Notes under the pieces: generated by a model | Told to the model about the DNA's origin: nothing | The model's database searches: none | What the model saw: only the letters and a program-made list of their open reading frames with translations | Origin: Flavobacterium sp. HBTb2-11-1 | GTDB lineage: Bacteria; Bacteroidota; Bacteroidia; Flavobacteriales; Flavobacteriaceae | Direction of reading: 5' to 3' | Length of the DNA: 64,000 nucleotides | Assembly: GCF_009826975.1 (NCBI RefSeq) | Contig: NZ_WUMO01000001.1 | Location: forward strand, 930,001-994,000 | Translations under genes and position numbers: made by a program | Shown: piece by piece, positions 26,647 to 34,994 of the stretch | Layout: each line of letters opens with the position of its first letter | Numbering within the stretch: the stretch's first letter is position 1

Positions 26647-27639
26647 ATGGTAAAAGCGCATTTTGACAACATTAGGCAGTACATTTTAGAAGAGCTAGAC
26701 AAAGCAAATGAAAAAATTGTTGTTGCTGTTTATTGGTTTACGAATCACACTTTGTTTCAAAAATTAATAGCAAAAGTTGTTGAGGGAATAAGAGTGGAAT
26801 TAATTGTTCATAATGACTACATAAACAATAGAGCAACAGGATTGAATTTTCAAAAATTCATTGACAGCGGAGGAGAATTTTATTTTTCAGACACGTTCAA
26901 CCCAATGCATAATAAGTTTTGCGTTATCGATGATAAAGTCCTCATAAATGGTTCTTATAATTGGACTTATTATGCAGAAGATAGGAATAGAGAAAATATC
27001 TTACTTATTAAGGAGGAACAAGAAACTATTAATGCATTCATTACTGAATTTGAAAGATTAAAATCATTGACTGAAAAAGTTGAGGAAATTCAACCTCTTA
27101 CAAAATTTGAAATTGATGAATTCAATTTATTAAGAACAAGAGACTACTTAGCTAATGATATTGTATTTCAAGCAAAAGCAACTGGAGACAAATCTTTGGT
27201 TAATAGTGCATTCGAATTAGCTCCAGAAAATATAGCTGTTCAAAAAACTGCTTTCGATCTCAAACTAACTGATAAATTTAGACTTAAGCACTCTATAGGC
27301 TCAAGTTTAAAAGACGATGGATACAAAATTATTGTACCAAAAGGTAGTTTTATTCCAGTTTCAGAAGCAGCAATTGTTGTCACAGTATCAGACAATCAAA
27401 CTACATCTGAAGCGACAATACATTACGGAGAAAATCCAATAGCAAGTCAAAATAAACAATTTGCCAAAATGAAAATTTCAGGATTACCCCGAAAAGGAGC
27501 TGGCTTGGCAAAAATGAAATATCACTTTACAATAGATATTTATGGGAATCTTAGAATGGAAAAATATTCCTTAGACAATGGAGTAAGACAAAATATGATA
27601 AAAAAAATAACAGGACTACTGGAAAAAGTAGAAGAATAA
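26647..27639 (+). CDS. PLD-family protein fused to an Hsp70 substrate-binding-like domain
   Basis: The 330-residue protein has one PLD-type catalytic motif: H88-x-K90-x4-D95 in PMHNKFCVIDDKVLINGS, with NWTYYAEDRNREN after it. A single HKD motif suggests a dimeric nuclease or lipase. Residues about 212-312 read like the Hsp70 substrate-binding beta-domain: IIVPKGSFIPVSEAA, VSDNQTTSEATIHYGE, MKISGLPRKGAGLAKM and FTIDIYGNLRM. These match the order of RNTxIP, DNQ, xGE, GIPPxPRG and FxIDxNGIL in DnaK. The ATPase half of Hsp70 is absent. The middle (about 150-210) may be a helical repeat. This combination is new to me. Confidence 0.7.
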   Translation: MVKAHFDNIRQYILEELDKANEKIVVAVYWFTNHTLFQKLIAKVVEGIRVELIVHNDYINNRATGLNFQKFIDSGGEFYFSDTFNPMHNKFCVIDDKVLINGSYNWTYYAEDRNRENILLIKEEQETINAFITEFERLKSLTEKVEEIQPLTKFEIDEFNLLRTRDYLANDIVFQAKATGDKSLVNSAFELAPENIAVQKTAFDLKLTDKFRLKHSIGSSLKDDGYKIIVPKGSFIPVSEAAIVVTVSDNQTTSEATIHYGENPIASQNKQFAKMKISGLPRKGAGLAKMKYHFTIDIYGNLRMEKYSLDNGVRQNMIKKITGLLEKVEE

Positions 27640-28035
27640 CTTATTATGATACAGGTTCTGTGTCAGACGGGCTGAAGAGCAAACATGGAGTTTTGTGCAT
27701 TTTTGAGCATTAGTTATGAATTGAAATTTTTGCTTCAAAACCTCCTGAAATTACAGATACAAACCGATGGCGATACGGCGGACTTAAAAATGTGAATAAA
27801 TGATGGATTTTAGGAATATCAATTGTATTACTTCTCCATATTTTTTTAATTCTTTTTTACTGAGCTCTTTAAATATTTTAAAAAAAAATCAAAAATTGGA
27901 ATAGTATTCTTTTTACTTGAATCAATTTATCTTTAATCATTTTCAGGAATAATATAGACAAATGACTATTAAGAAAGAAGATGGATATGATAACGAAAGT
28001 TCGAGACAAAGGATACATTTTTGCCTCTTTATTTT
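27640..28035. other. 396-bp non-coding or degenerate region
   Basis: No intact gene is present. From about 27737 a frame reads PPEITDTNRWRYGGL, then a stop, WILGISIVLLLHIFLILF, a one-base shift in a T run, and FKYFKKKSKIGIVFFLL. That would fit a decayed small membrane protein. This lies at the junction of the cassette-like cargo and the mobilisation genes. Confidence 0.35.
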
Positions 28036-29280
28036 TTAAATTCCATTATAAAGTTTCTTTTTCTTTTTTTGTTTAAACTGTTTCGAAACATAGTCATTTA
28101 TTTTTTCCCCGCGAAGCAGAATATCCGCCAGATTTTCTTTTACATGATCTTTTGATTCCAGATTTTGAAAGTTCCCTGTATTTGCTGAAACATTATTTTG
28201 ATATTTTTTTTCAAATGCAACAATGTTCATGGCACAGCTTTCCTGAATTCCTTTTGCACTGAATTCTTTTCCTAAAGTACTTCCGTTAAAAACGGATTTG
28301 GTTTTGTGGTCAACGTAAGTTATTCCGTATAGCTGTCCTTCATTGCTTTTTCTTAATATCGTGTAAATGCTTTCTCTTTCTAATACTCTAGATAATTTTT
28401 CGGCAGAAAATATGTCTTCACGGAAGAAAGCTAGTTTTATGGCATTTTTTACATATTTTTTACAAGATTCTTTCTCTGCGTCATTAGACTTAAACTTTCC
28501 TTCGAGAAATTTTAAGGTAGGTCTGCTGTAAAATTCGCTGGCTTTTATGGGTACTCCTATCGGTTTTGAACTCTGGTCAAGGATCTTGTAAAGCAGTCCA
28601 TTATTTTTAAAAACTCTCGATTCCTCGGTTCCTCTGTCAGCATGGACATTATAAAGATTTAAAACGGCATTAAGTTCAGGCAGGCTCGAATATTTATAGT
28701 CAAACAGAACCTTGTTTAAAACAGAATTGATCGCCTTTCTGGACTCTGCTTTTCCGTATTCGACTCTACCAACGCTTATCGGTTTTAAAGTGAAAACTTC
28801 CTTCTGTTTTCTTCCTTCAGCTTTTACCAGCCCGAAAATTTCTTCTATCTCTTTTCTTGCAGGCTCTGATTTTTTAACGCCTATCAGATGCAGATCAATT
28901 CTTTTTCCATCTCTTTGAATATTATTTGTGACCACGTGCAGATGCGGGTGTCCCGCATCATGGTGCTGATACACTAAATAAGGCTGTTTTCCAAAACCGA
29001 TCTTCTCCATATAAGTGTCTGCAATTTCAGTTAGCTTTTCTTTAGAATGATTTTCCGATGGATCAAAGTTGAGCGATATGTGGACGCTATTTCGCTTTGC
29101 ATTTTCATTCAATGAAGACAGTTTTAAAAAACGGTTCAGCTTCTGGGTAAAGCTTAATTTTTCTAATTCAAGAGGGTAGTTCACGGCACTAATGCACTCG
29201 GCAATTCCTTCCTTAACTTTATTTTCGTTATAGTTCAGAATGCTGTTTATCGAACGGCTTGTTTTTATCACTGCAACCAT
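28036..29280 (-). CDS. Relaxase/mobilisation nuclease (MobB/BmgA type)
   Basis: The 414-residue protein has the relaxase three-histidine motif in YQHHDAGHPHLHVVTN (about residues 104-119) and an early lysine/serine-rich region with SILNYNENKV. A Tyr near the N-terminus is the probable nicking residue. It cuts and binds the transfer origin so that a helper conjugation system can move the element. The gene overlaps the MobC-like gene upstream by 13 bases (29268-29280), a sign of coupled translation. Confidence 0.85.
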   Translation of the reverse strand: MVAVIKTSRSINSILNYNENKVKEGIAECISAVNYPLELEKLSFTQKLNRFLKLSSLNENAKRNSVHISLNFDPSENHSKEKLTEIADTYMEKIGFGKQPYLVYQHHDAGHPHLHVVTNNIQRDGKRIDLHLIGVKKSEPARKEIEEIFGLVKAEGRKQKEVFTLKPISVGRVEYGKAESRKAINSVLNKVLFDYKYSSLPELNAVLNLYNVHADRGTEESRVFKNNGLLYKILDQSSKPIGVPIKASEFYSRPTLKFLEGKFKSNDAEKESCKKYVKNAIKLAFFREDIFSAEKLSRVLERESIYTILRKSNEGQLYGITYVDHKTKSVFNGSTLGKEFSAKGIQESCAMNIVAFEKKYQNNVSANTGNFQNLESKDHVKENLADILLRGEKINDYVSKQFKQKKKKKLYNGI

Positions 29281-29660
29281 TGTTCCGATATTTTCTGTGT
29301 ATGACTTCTTATTGCTTCTAATTTATTGGAGAGCGCCTCTCTTTCCAAATCAAATAAAAACAGCTGTGTCTTAAACTCAGGAATCATTTTCAGCGTATTT
29401 ACTTTTCTGGAAATCTGGTTGATGTTATTTCCAATTGCACGGAGTTCTGTAGAAAGAACAATGGTTTCTTCCATTAAATCATCTAGTGACTGGTTGCGGT
29501 AAGTGCTTGTGATCGGTCTGCTGAATAAGTGTTTTCGAATATAATCGCTTAATTTTCTGCAGGTGCTTGCTTTGAACTGGCTTTCAATTTTTGCATACTC
29601 TTTCTCTGTCAGGCGCAGGGTTATTCTGCGTGATCTGTTTGAATTTTCTCTTTCCATCAT
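29268..29660 (-). CDS. MobC/BmgB-like relaxosome accessory protein
   Basis: This is a 130-residue basic protein. The ribbon-helix-helix-like start RRITLRLTEKEYAKIESQF is followed by helices with LRAIGNNINQISRKVNTL, the hallmark of plasmid mobilisation relaxosome proteins (MobC). It would bind the transfer origin and help the relaxase. It lies directly before the relaxase gene, which it overlaps. Confidence 0.85.
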   Translation of the reverse strand: MMERENSNRSRRITLRLTEKEYAKIESQFKASTCRKLSDYIRKHLFSRPITSTYRNQSLDDLMEETIVLSTELRAIGNNINQISRKVNTLKMIPEFKTQLFLFDLEREALSNKLEAIRSHTQKISEQWLQ

Positions 29661-29870
29661 TTTTCCTTTTCATTGTTTTCAAACATTCTTCTTTTAAGAT
29701 TCTCCACCGCCGAGTTCCGAGGCAGAAGGTGGCAAGATAGGCGGTTGTCAGACAACCGTACATCTTGCTGATCACAGGAACGAGGTGATCTCTGGAAATT
29801 TTTAAAAGTAGGCTTCTAATTTAGGGAAAATATTTATATGTATCATGCGCAAAATATGTGCATGATGGCT
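29661..29870. other. Candidate transfer origin (oriT) region
   Basis: The leader of the mobilisation operon is full of inverted repeats: CCACC/GGTGG (29704-29732), CGGTTGTC-A-GACAACCG (29742-29758), GATCAC/GTGATC (29770-29790) and ATCATGC/GCATGAT (29842-29866). It is much richer in G and C than its surroundings. In mobilisable elements oriT usually sits here. The nick site cannot be assigned. Confidence 0.5.
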
Positions 29871-30235
29871 GTAGAATGTGACAATGTATAAATATTTAAA
29901 AAAAGAAAAAGGGAAAAAAGAAAGCAGTCTTCAATTGGACAGGCAGACAGTTGAAGTGCTATAAGTCCCGCAGGGCATTTTTTGAGGAACGAAGAAAAAT
30001 GTTATGCGCACTTCTCTGGCTGTGTCCAATACATTGCTTTGCTTTTTTTGCTTTTTGGAATTACAATTTTCTCAGTCCTATTTCTACAGCAAAATAAAGA
30101 ATTTAAATGATGAAGATGTTTGATAATTTTATTGTGCTTTTGCGCGAAATTATTGATATTAATTTCTTTTATTTACATTCGTAAACATTGAATTAATTAT
30201 AATTAGAAAAAAATATAAATCAATAATAGACTAAG
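29871..30235. other. Non-coding region with conserved-looking hairpins
   Basis: CTTCAA/TTGAAG (29929-29956) encloses TTGGACAGGCAGACAG, and ATTGGACA (29934-29941) is inverted at 30023-30030 (TGTCCAAT). An RNA or a second DNA-binding region is possible. The last 150 bases are AT-rich leader for the gene at 30236. I see no protein gene. Confidence 0.4.
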
Positions 30236-32308
30236 TTGATAATAGAAAAAATTAATAATGTTAAATCTGAAGAATTCAAAAGAGCTGTAGAATTAGGAGA
30301 TCGAAATTCTGCAACATTAGGTTTTCTTCCTTATCAGGCTTTTGAAAAGTATGCTTCTAATAATCAATTAATTGGGGTTTTTGAGGATGATTCAAGAGAT
30401 CTAATGGGATACCTTCTTTATAGAATTTCTTTTAACAGAGTAACAATTGTTCATTGTTGCGTAGATGAAAATCATCGTAAAAAAAATATTGCCTTTACAC
30501 TTGTTGAATACTTAAAGAATAATACTAGGCAATTTGAAGGAATAAAATTAAGCTGTAGGAATGATTACGGAATTGATAAAGTTTGGGAAGGTTTTAATTT
30601 TGTTCCTATTAAAGAAAAAAGAGGGAGAAGTAAATTGGGTCTCCCCTTAACAGTTTGGTGGTATCCTCAATATCAGAATAATTTATTGTCTCAAATATCA
30701 GATTACGAAATCAGTAATAAGATTGTAGCAGTAATTGATATGAATGTTTTTTTAGATATTAAAGATAAAAGAGAGGATGAGAGTTTAGCACTAAATAGTG
30801 ATTGGTTATTAGCAGAAGCAATACTTTTTGTTACTAGAGAGATAAATATAGAAATAAATAGATCAAAGACACAGAAACAGAAAGAAACCAGTCGTCAACT
30901 TCTTTCGCATTACAATGAACTTCCTTTTAAAGATGAAGAAAGCTATAAAAAAGTATTAGAAGAATTAAAAATTATATTTCCTCTTAAAAGTCAAAACGAT
31001 AAATCAGATTTAAATCATATTGCGTATTCAATAACTGGAGGAGCGCATTTTTTTATTACAAGAGATCAGGAAATTTTGAATAAAGCAGAATACTTTAATG
31101 ATAATTACAATATAATAATTTGTCGGCCAAGTGACTTTATCACTCATCTGGATGAAAATATACAAGTTACAAAATATCAGCCTCAAAGATTGATAGGAAC
31201 AAATATAAATTCAAAAAGTATCACGGCTTCAAATATTAGTCATTTTACAGAGGTCTTTTTGAAGCCCGCAGAAAAAAAGCATCAGTTTGATAAAATAGTA
31301 AGAAATTGTCTTTCTTCGCCAAATGATTTTGAGCTGGTAACGATTTCTAAAGAAGATGATTTATTAGCGTTTATAGTTTTTGATAGGTCTTCAGAAGACA
31401 AACTCAACATACCTGTTTTTAGGTTTCTAAAAAATGAATTAAAAATCACACTAGCAAAACATTTACTTTTTAAAACCATTTTGACATCAACAAAAGAAGA
31501 TAGAGTTTTAATTGAAATAAATGAGCAGAATCTTGATGATGATCTTATTGATTGCATTAAGGAGGCAAGATTTGTAAAAGTGATGAATTCGTGGCAAAAA
31601 ATAAATCTTAAGGGAGTAGTTGAAGAGAAAAGACTTGTTCAAGACATTTCAAATAAAAATAATGAACTCTCAAATATTGAAAATACTTTAAAAGAAGTAA
31701 TAAAGGAAGTTGAAAATAAAGAAGGAAGCTATAACTTTATAGAAGGTTATTCTTTTGAAAGATATCTATCTCCGGTCAAGATTGAGGAATTAGAAATACC
31801 AACTTACATCGTTGCAATTCAGCCACAATGGGCGGAACAATTATTTGATGACAGGTCGGAAGAGAAATTAGCTTTATTTGAGCCACAATATGAATTATTA
31901 TTAAATAGAGAAAATGTTTACTATCGCTCAGCAAATCCAAAAATTCTAAAATCGCCAGCCAGGATATTGTGGTATATAAGCGAGAATAAAACTACTAAAT
32001 GTAAGGGACGCATAACTGCATCATCTTATATAGATGAGATTTTTATAGATGATCCTAAAAAATTGTTTAAGCAATTCAAACAGCTTGGTATTTACGAATG
32101 GAAGCATGTGGCAGAAACTGCAAAAAAAAGTAATGAGGTGATGGCTTTTGTTTTTTCGGATACTGAAATTTTTAAAAATTCAATTCCGTTAAATCAAATA
32201 AAAGAATTAATTAAAAAATTAGAGAATAAAAATTTTATGGCATTATCCCCTGTAGAAATTAAAACTGAAACGTATCTTGCACTCTATAAATTAGGAATGG
32301 AATTATAA
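30236..32308 (+). CDS. GNAT-PIN-ASCH multidomain protein
   Basis: The 690-residue soluble protein has several parts. Residues 1-125 are a GNAT acetyltransferase fold (NSATLGFLPYQAFEKYA, VTIVHCCVDENHRKKNIAFT, WEGFNFVP). Residues about 161-275 are a PIN-like nuclease (VAVIDMNVFLDIKD, EINIEINRS, SDLNHIAYSITGGAHFFITR) with acidic residues in the expected places. Residues about 310-460 may be a second, degenerate GNAT. After a linker, an ASCH/EVE-like fold runs from about 523 (YIVAIQPQWAEQLF, ARILWYISE, CKGRITASS). The start is TTG 30236. The gene at 32312, 3 bases downstream, is a separate ASCH protein. RNA processing, a toxin-like role or defence can be imagined; none is shown. Confidence 0.7.
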   Translation: MIIEKINNVKSEEFKRAVELGDRNSATLGFLPYQAFEKYASNNQLIGVFEDDSRDLMGYLLYRISFNRVTIVHCCVDENHRKKNIAFTLVEYLKNNTRQFEGIKLSCRNDYGIDKVWEGFNFVPIKEKRGRSKLGLPLTVWWYPQYQNNLLSQISDYEISNKIVAVIDMNVFLDIKDKREDESLALNSDWLLAEAILFVTREINIEINRSKTQKQKETSRQLLSHYNELPFKDEESYKKVLEELKIIFPLKSQNDKSDLNHIAYSITGGAHFFITRDQEILNKAEYFNDNYNIIICRPSDFITHLDENIQVTKYQPQRLIGTNINSKSITASNISHFTEVFLKPAEKKHQFDKIVRNCLSSPNDFELVTISKEDDLLAFIVFDRSSEDKLNIPVFRFLKNELKITLAKHLLFKTILTSTKEDRVLIEINEQNLDDDLIDCIKEARFVKVMNSWQKINLKGVVEEKRLVQDISNKNNELSNIENTLKEVIKEVENKEGSYNFIEGYSFERYLSPVKIEELEIPTYIVAIQPQWAEQLFDDRSEEKLALFEPQYELLLNRENVYYRSANPKILKSPARILWYISENKTTKCKGRITASSYIDEIFIDDPKKLFKQFKQLGIYEWKHVAETAKKSNEVMAFVFSDTEIFKNSIPLNQIKELIKKLENKNFMALSPVEIKTETYLALYKLGMEL

Positions 32309-32311
32309 AGA

Positions 32312-32758
32312 ATGAATAATAAAAAGAATAATTTACTGCTCATTTCAATTAAACCTCAGTACGCAAAAAAAATCTTTGAAGGTGAGAAAACTATAGAGCT
32401 AAGGAAATCAGCGCCACAAAGAGTTGATATTGATGATTATATGTTGATTTATGTCACATCGCCAGTAAAGGAATTATGGGGAGTTTGTAAAATTCAAAGT
32501 ATAGTAAAGAATGAGCCTGAGATTATCTGGAATAAATATGGTAATGTAGCTGGCATTTCCAAAGAAGACTTTGACGATTATTATAAAGAAACTACTAATG
32601 GATATGGAATTGAATTAAAAGAAGTGAAAGCTCTCATAAATACAATAAGTTTAGAAGAATTACGGGTAATGATACCTGACTTTACAGCACCGCAAACTTA
32701 TAGATATATAGATGAGGAGCTAATAAATAATGATAATTTAAAAAAGCTTTTAACTTAA
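32312..32758 (+). CDS. ASCH-domain protein
   Basis: The 148-residue protein has the ASCH start LLISIKPQYAKKIFEGEKTI followed by ELRKSAP, then YMLIYVTSPVKELWGVCKI. ASCH is a PUA-like fold linked to RNA. Some members (YqfB) hydrolyse N4-acetylcytidine, and a Lys and a Glu in the GxKxxExR-type motif are present here as GEKTIELRK. It lies 3 bases after the GNAT-PIN-ASCH gene and is surely co-transcribed with it. It may counter or complete that protein's action. Confidence 0.8.
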   Translation: MNNKKNNLLLISIKPQYAKKIFEGEKTIELRKSAPQRVDIDDYMLIYVTSPVKELWGVCKIQSIVKNEPEIIWNKYGNVAGISKEDFDDYYKETTNGYGIELKEVKALINTISLEELRVMIPDFTAPQTYRYIDEELINNDNLKKLLT

Positions 32759-32799
32759 TTTGTGCTTGTAGTTTTTTTTTAATCAATAATATAGATATA

Positions 32800-32829
32800 A
32801 AAAAAGGAGACCTTAAGGTCTCCTTTTTT
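32800..32829. terminator. Bidirectional terminator
   Basis: AAAAAAGGAGACC (32800-32812) pairs perfectly with GGTCTCCTTTTTT (32817-32829) around TTAA, between the convergent ASCH and XRE genes. Confidence 0.9.
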
Positions 32830-32858
32830 GTTTGAATTAATATATCTTTTATAAAAGC

Positions 32859-33266
32859 TTATTTGGCTTTTAGTAATTTTTCCAAATATTCAACTTTGTC
32901 TTTTTCGGCTTGAACTAAACGCTCATATAGTTTGATCTGCTGTTCGTGCGATTCCATTAATTTATCCAATGGGTTAAAAGTACATTGAGTATTTAATGAT
33001 GAATTATCGTTAAAATTATTAAAGCTATTAAAATAATTAATTACGCCTTCATCAGAAAAGTTTTTAATTGCCTCGACACTTACCTCTAAAGCTTTTGCAA
33101 CTTCTTTTAATTTTTCATCATCAATGGTTTCGCTGTTTTCCAGAATAGAAACAGCCTGCTGGTTTGTCCCCATAGCCTGTGCGAGTGCTTCCTGCTTCAT
33201 GTCTTTCAGTTCACGGATACGGCTGATCTTGCGCCCCATGTGGTTTGGTTTTGTTAATGTACTCAT
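32859..33266 (-). CDS. XRE-family transcriptional regulator
   Basis: A helix-turn-helix lies in SRIRELKDMKQEALAQAMG then NQQAVSILENSETIDDEKL, followed by an Asn/Phe-rich linker and a C-terminal coiled coil (LMESHEQQIKLYERLVQAEK). I chose the ATG at 33266 (135 residues), because codons further upstream read through the operator-like region and do not resemble protein. It is divergent from rteC, and palindromes lie between the two. It probably represses itself and the rteC side. Confidence 0.8.
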   Translation of the reverse strand: MSTLTKPNHMGRKISRIRELKDMKQEALAQAMGTNQQAVSILENSETIDDEKLKEVAKALEVSVEAIKNFSDEGVINYFNSFNNFNDNSSLNTQCTFNPLDKLMESHEQQIKLYERLVQAEKDKVEYLEKLLKAK

Positions 33267-33305
33267 AGTCCAAAGATAATAATTAAGGATAAAAAAGCCA
33301 GATTT

Positions 33306-33362
33306 ATGTATGATACATATTTTCTCATGTACGGTACGGGACATTTTGATAGCGTACCATAC
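33306..33362. promoter_or_regulatory. Operator-like palindromes between XRE and RteC genes
   Basis: ATGTAT-G-ATACAT (33306-33318) and the pair GTACGGTAC (33329-33337) / GTACCATAC (33354-33362) are inverted repeats in the divergent promoter region. They are probable binding sites for the XRE regulator. Confidence 0.5.
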
Positions 33363-33427
33363 AGGTAATCGCTTACTTGCCAGTGTGTTTAGCAAAAATA
33401 CAATTTTTCAGACAAGTATTAACTAAA

Positions 33428-34297
33428 ATGAGTGAAATTATGAAAGCAATTCAAAACACCGCATCCGACTTGATTTATCGAGTTATTTCCCAGAACATCG
33501 ATCCGATAGGCATCTACTGTTTTGCAGAGAAGAAAAGCATTTATACTTTTAATGAACCTTTTCAGAAGCCCATCCAGAAGGAAAAGCATGTCCATCTTTA
33601 TCTGCTCGTCATAGCCGAAGAGTTCGAGGATAATATCGGCAATGAGCTTACCGATAAAATAAAGAGCAGGTCAAGAGGACAGATAACCGTCACAATTCTG
33701 CTTCACAGAGTGAGAAATATTATAAAACTATATGGAGACCAGCAGTATTTCTTCTGGAACATTTTTAAGAATGCGCAGAGAATCCATATAGATGCATACA
33801 GATCGCCGATAATCTGGGCTAAGAATCCAGAAAAGAGATATGTGAAAAGCACTTCAGCATACGCAGGAGACAGAAGAAATGTTACTGAATCGATCTGGGA
33901 TCTTATCTATAATAACGACCAGTATTTTTCATATGAAGTCAGAATGTGTTCACTCCATCAGATAGTGGAACAGACCTGCCTTTCCCTTATAAGGGTATTT
34001 CTGGGATATACGCCTAATCATTTTTCTCTGGGCTACTTATTTGAGCTTTGCGAATATTTCACGAGCTTGACTTCTGAATACTTTCCCCGAAACAGCAGGG
34101 ATGAAAAAAATATGTTCAAGCTTTTGAAAAAGAACCCAAACACGCTTCGATTCAGTAGAAGGAACAGTTTTGATTATCTGTACTATGGGCTGATGGAAGA
34201 CAGATGCCGTGATTTTATGAAAGAAGCAGAAGCCATTATTCAGAAAGAACTGGAGAGGCTTGAGGGAATTCATCAGAATGTGACATTATCAGCATAA
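33428..34297 (+). CDS. RteC-family regulator
   Basis: From ATG 33428 the protein has 289 residues; the frame is open further upstream but crosses the operator-like repeats. The features fit the RteC family of Bacteroidota mobile elements: EKHVHLYLLVIAEEF, a long middle region with DRRNVTESIWDLIYNNDQYF, and SLGYLFELCEYFTSLTSEYF. The end is helical. In CTnDOT, RteC controls excision genes. Here it is the likely switch for the recombinase or mobilisation genes. Confidence 0.75.
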   Translation: MSEIMKAIQNTASDLIYRVISQNIDPIGIYCFAEKKSIYTFNEPFQKPIQKEKHVHLYLLVIAEEFEDNIGNELTDKIKSRSRGQITVTILLHRVRNIIKLYGDQQYFFWNIFKNAQRIHIDAYRSPIIWAKNPEKRYVKSTSAYAGDRRNVTESIWDLIYNNDQYFSYEVRMCSLHQIVEQTCLSLIRVFLGYTPNHFSLGYLFELCEYFTSLTSEYFPRNSRDEKNMFKLLKKNPNTLRFSRRNSFDYLYYGLMEDRCRDFMKEAEAIIQKELERLEGIHQNVTLSA

Positions 34298-34308
34298 AAG
34301 CCGAAATC

Positions 34309-34656
34309 ATGAAAACCGATGAAATCAAAAAACAGGAAGACATCAGGGTGTTAAGCGGAAAACTGCCTAATGCCCTGAAAAAAGCAGAGGATAAAAGAGG
34401 GATGTATAATGCAGAAATCAGGGTTTATGGCTATTGCGAACTCGGTTCTGTCGTTAGAAACCTAATGAAGCTGTGCATTATCGCTTTAGATCAGGACAGC
34501 GCAGAAGTTCCGCCTACGATTCAAAACCAATACATTGATGTTGGGCTTATACTGGGAATTGCTTTGCAGTTATTTCCAGTTGACGAACTTGAATTTTTAA
34601 ATGAGATTGCTAATCTGTTTTCAAAAAATAAAGAAGAAACAGAATGTCAAGATTAA
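34309..34656 (+). CDS. Small conserved protein, paralogue 1 in element
   Basis: This 115-residue protein contains MYNAEIRVYGYCELGSVVRN, LMKLCIIALDQD and IDVGLILGIALQLFPVDELE. It is the same family as the products at 34677 and 56715 and the short ORF at 16364. The fold is probably all-helical, and the function is unknown. It lies 12 bases after rteC and 21 before its tandem paralogue, so it is probably part of the rteC operon. Confidence 0.75.
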   Translation: MKTDEIKKQEDIRVLSGKLPNALKKAEDKRGMYNAEIRVYGYCELGSVVRNLMKLCIIALDQDSAEVPPTIQNQYIDVGLILGIALQLFPVDELEFLNEIANLFSKNKEETECQD

Positions 34657-34676
34657 GATTTAAAATTTGAAAAATT

Positions 34677-34994
34677 ATGGAAACTGACAAAATAAAAACA
34701 CTGGAAGAATTTAAAGATTTTGCATCCTATCATTTTAAACTGCTCAAACCTGCTCAGGACAAACACGGGGAATCAATACGTGAGATAAGATTTTATGGTT
34801 ATGCAGATATGACTTGCCTTGGAGTGAATCTGATTAGAATGTGCCTGAGTATTGTTTATTCGGATGAACTGGATAACAGGGAGATTTATATAGGCTCGGT
34901 TCTGGAGCTTGCACTTCAACTGATTCCAAGCGCAGAAATAGAGGTTCTGGATGAAATATACAGAATGCTCAATGAAAATAAGGAAGATAAATGA
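34677..34994 (+). CDS. Small conserved protein, paralogue 2 in element
   Basis: This 105-residue protein contains SIREIRFYGYADMTCLGVNL, LIRMCLSIVYSDEL and IYIGSVLELALQLIPSAEIE. It is aligned from end to end with the protein at 34309, but the conserved P-x-D-E is changed to PSAE. The tandem pair suggests duplication with divergence. A link to mobile-element control is inferred from position only. Confidence 0.75.
   Translation: METDKIKTLEEFKDFASYHFKLLKPAQDKHGESIREIRFYGYADMTCLGVNLIRMCLSIVYSDELDNREIYIGSVLELALQLIPSAEIEVLDEIYRMLNENKEDK

Noticed and set aside
29584..29775. 63-residue minus-strand ORF over the candidate oriT and the start of mobC
   Set aside because: It runs through the inverted repeats and overlaps mobC in another frame; composition is not protein-like.
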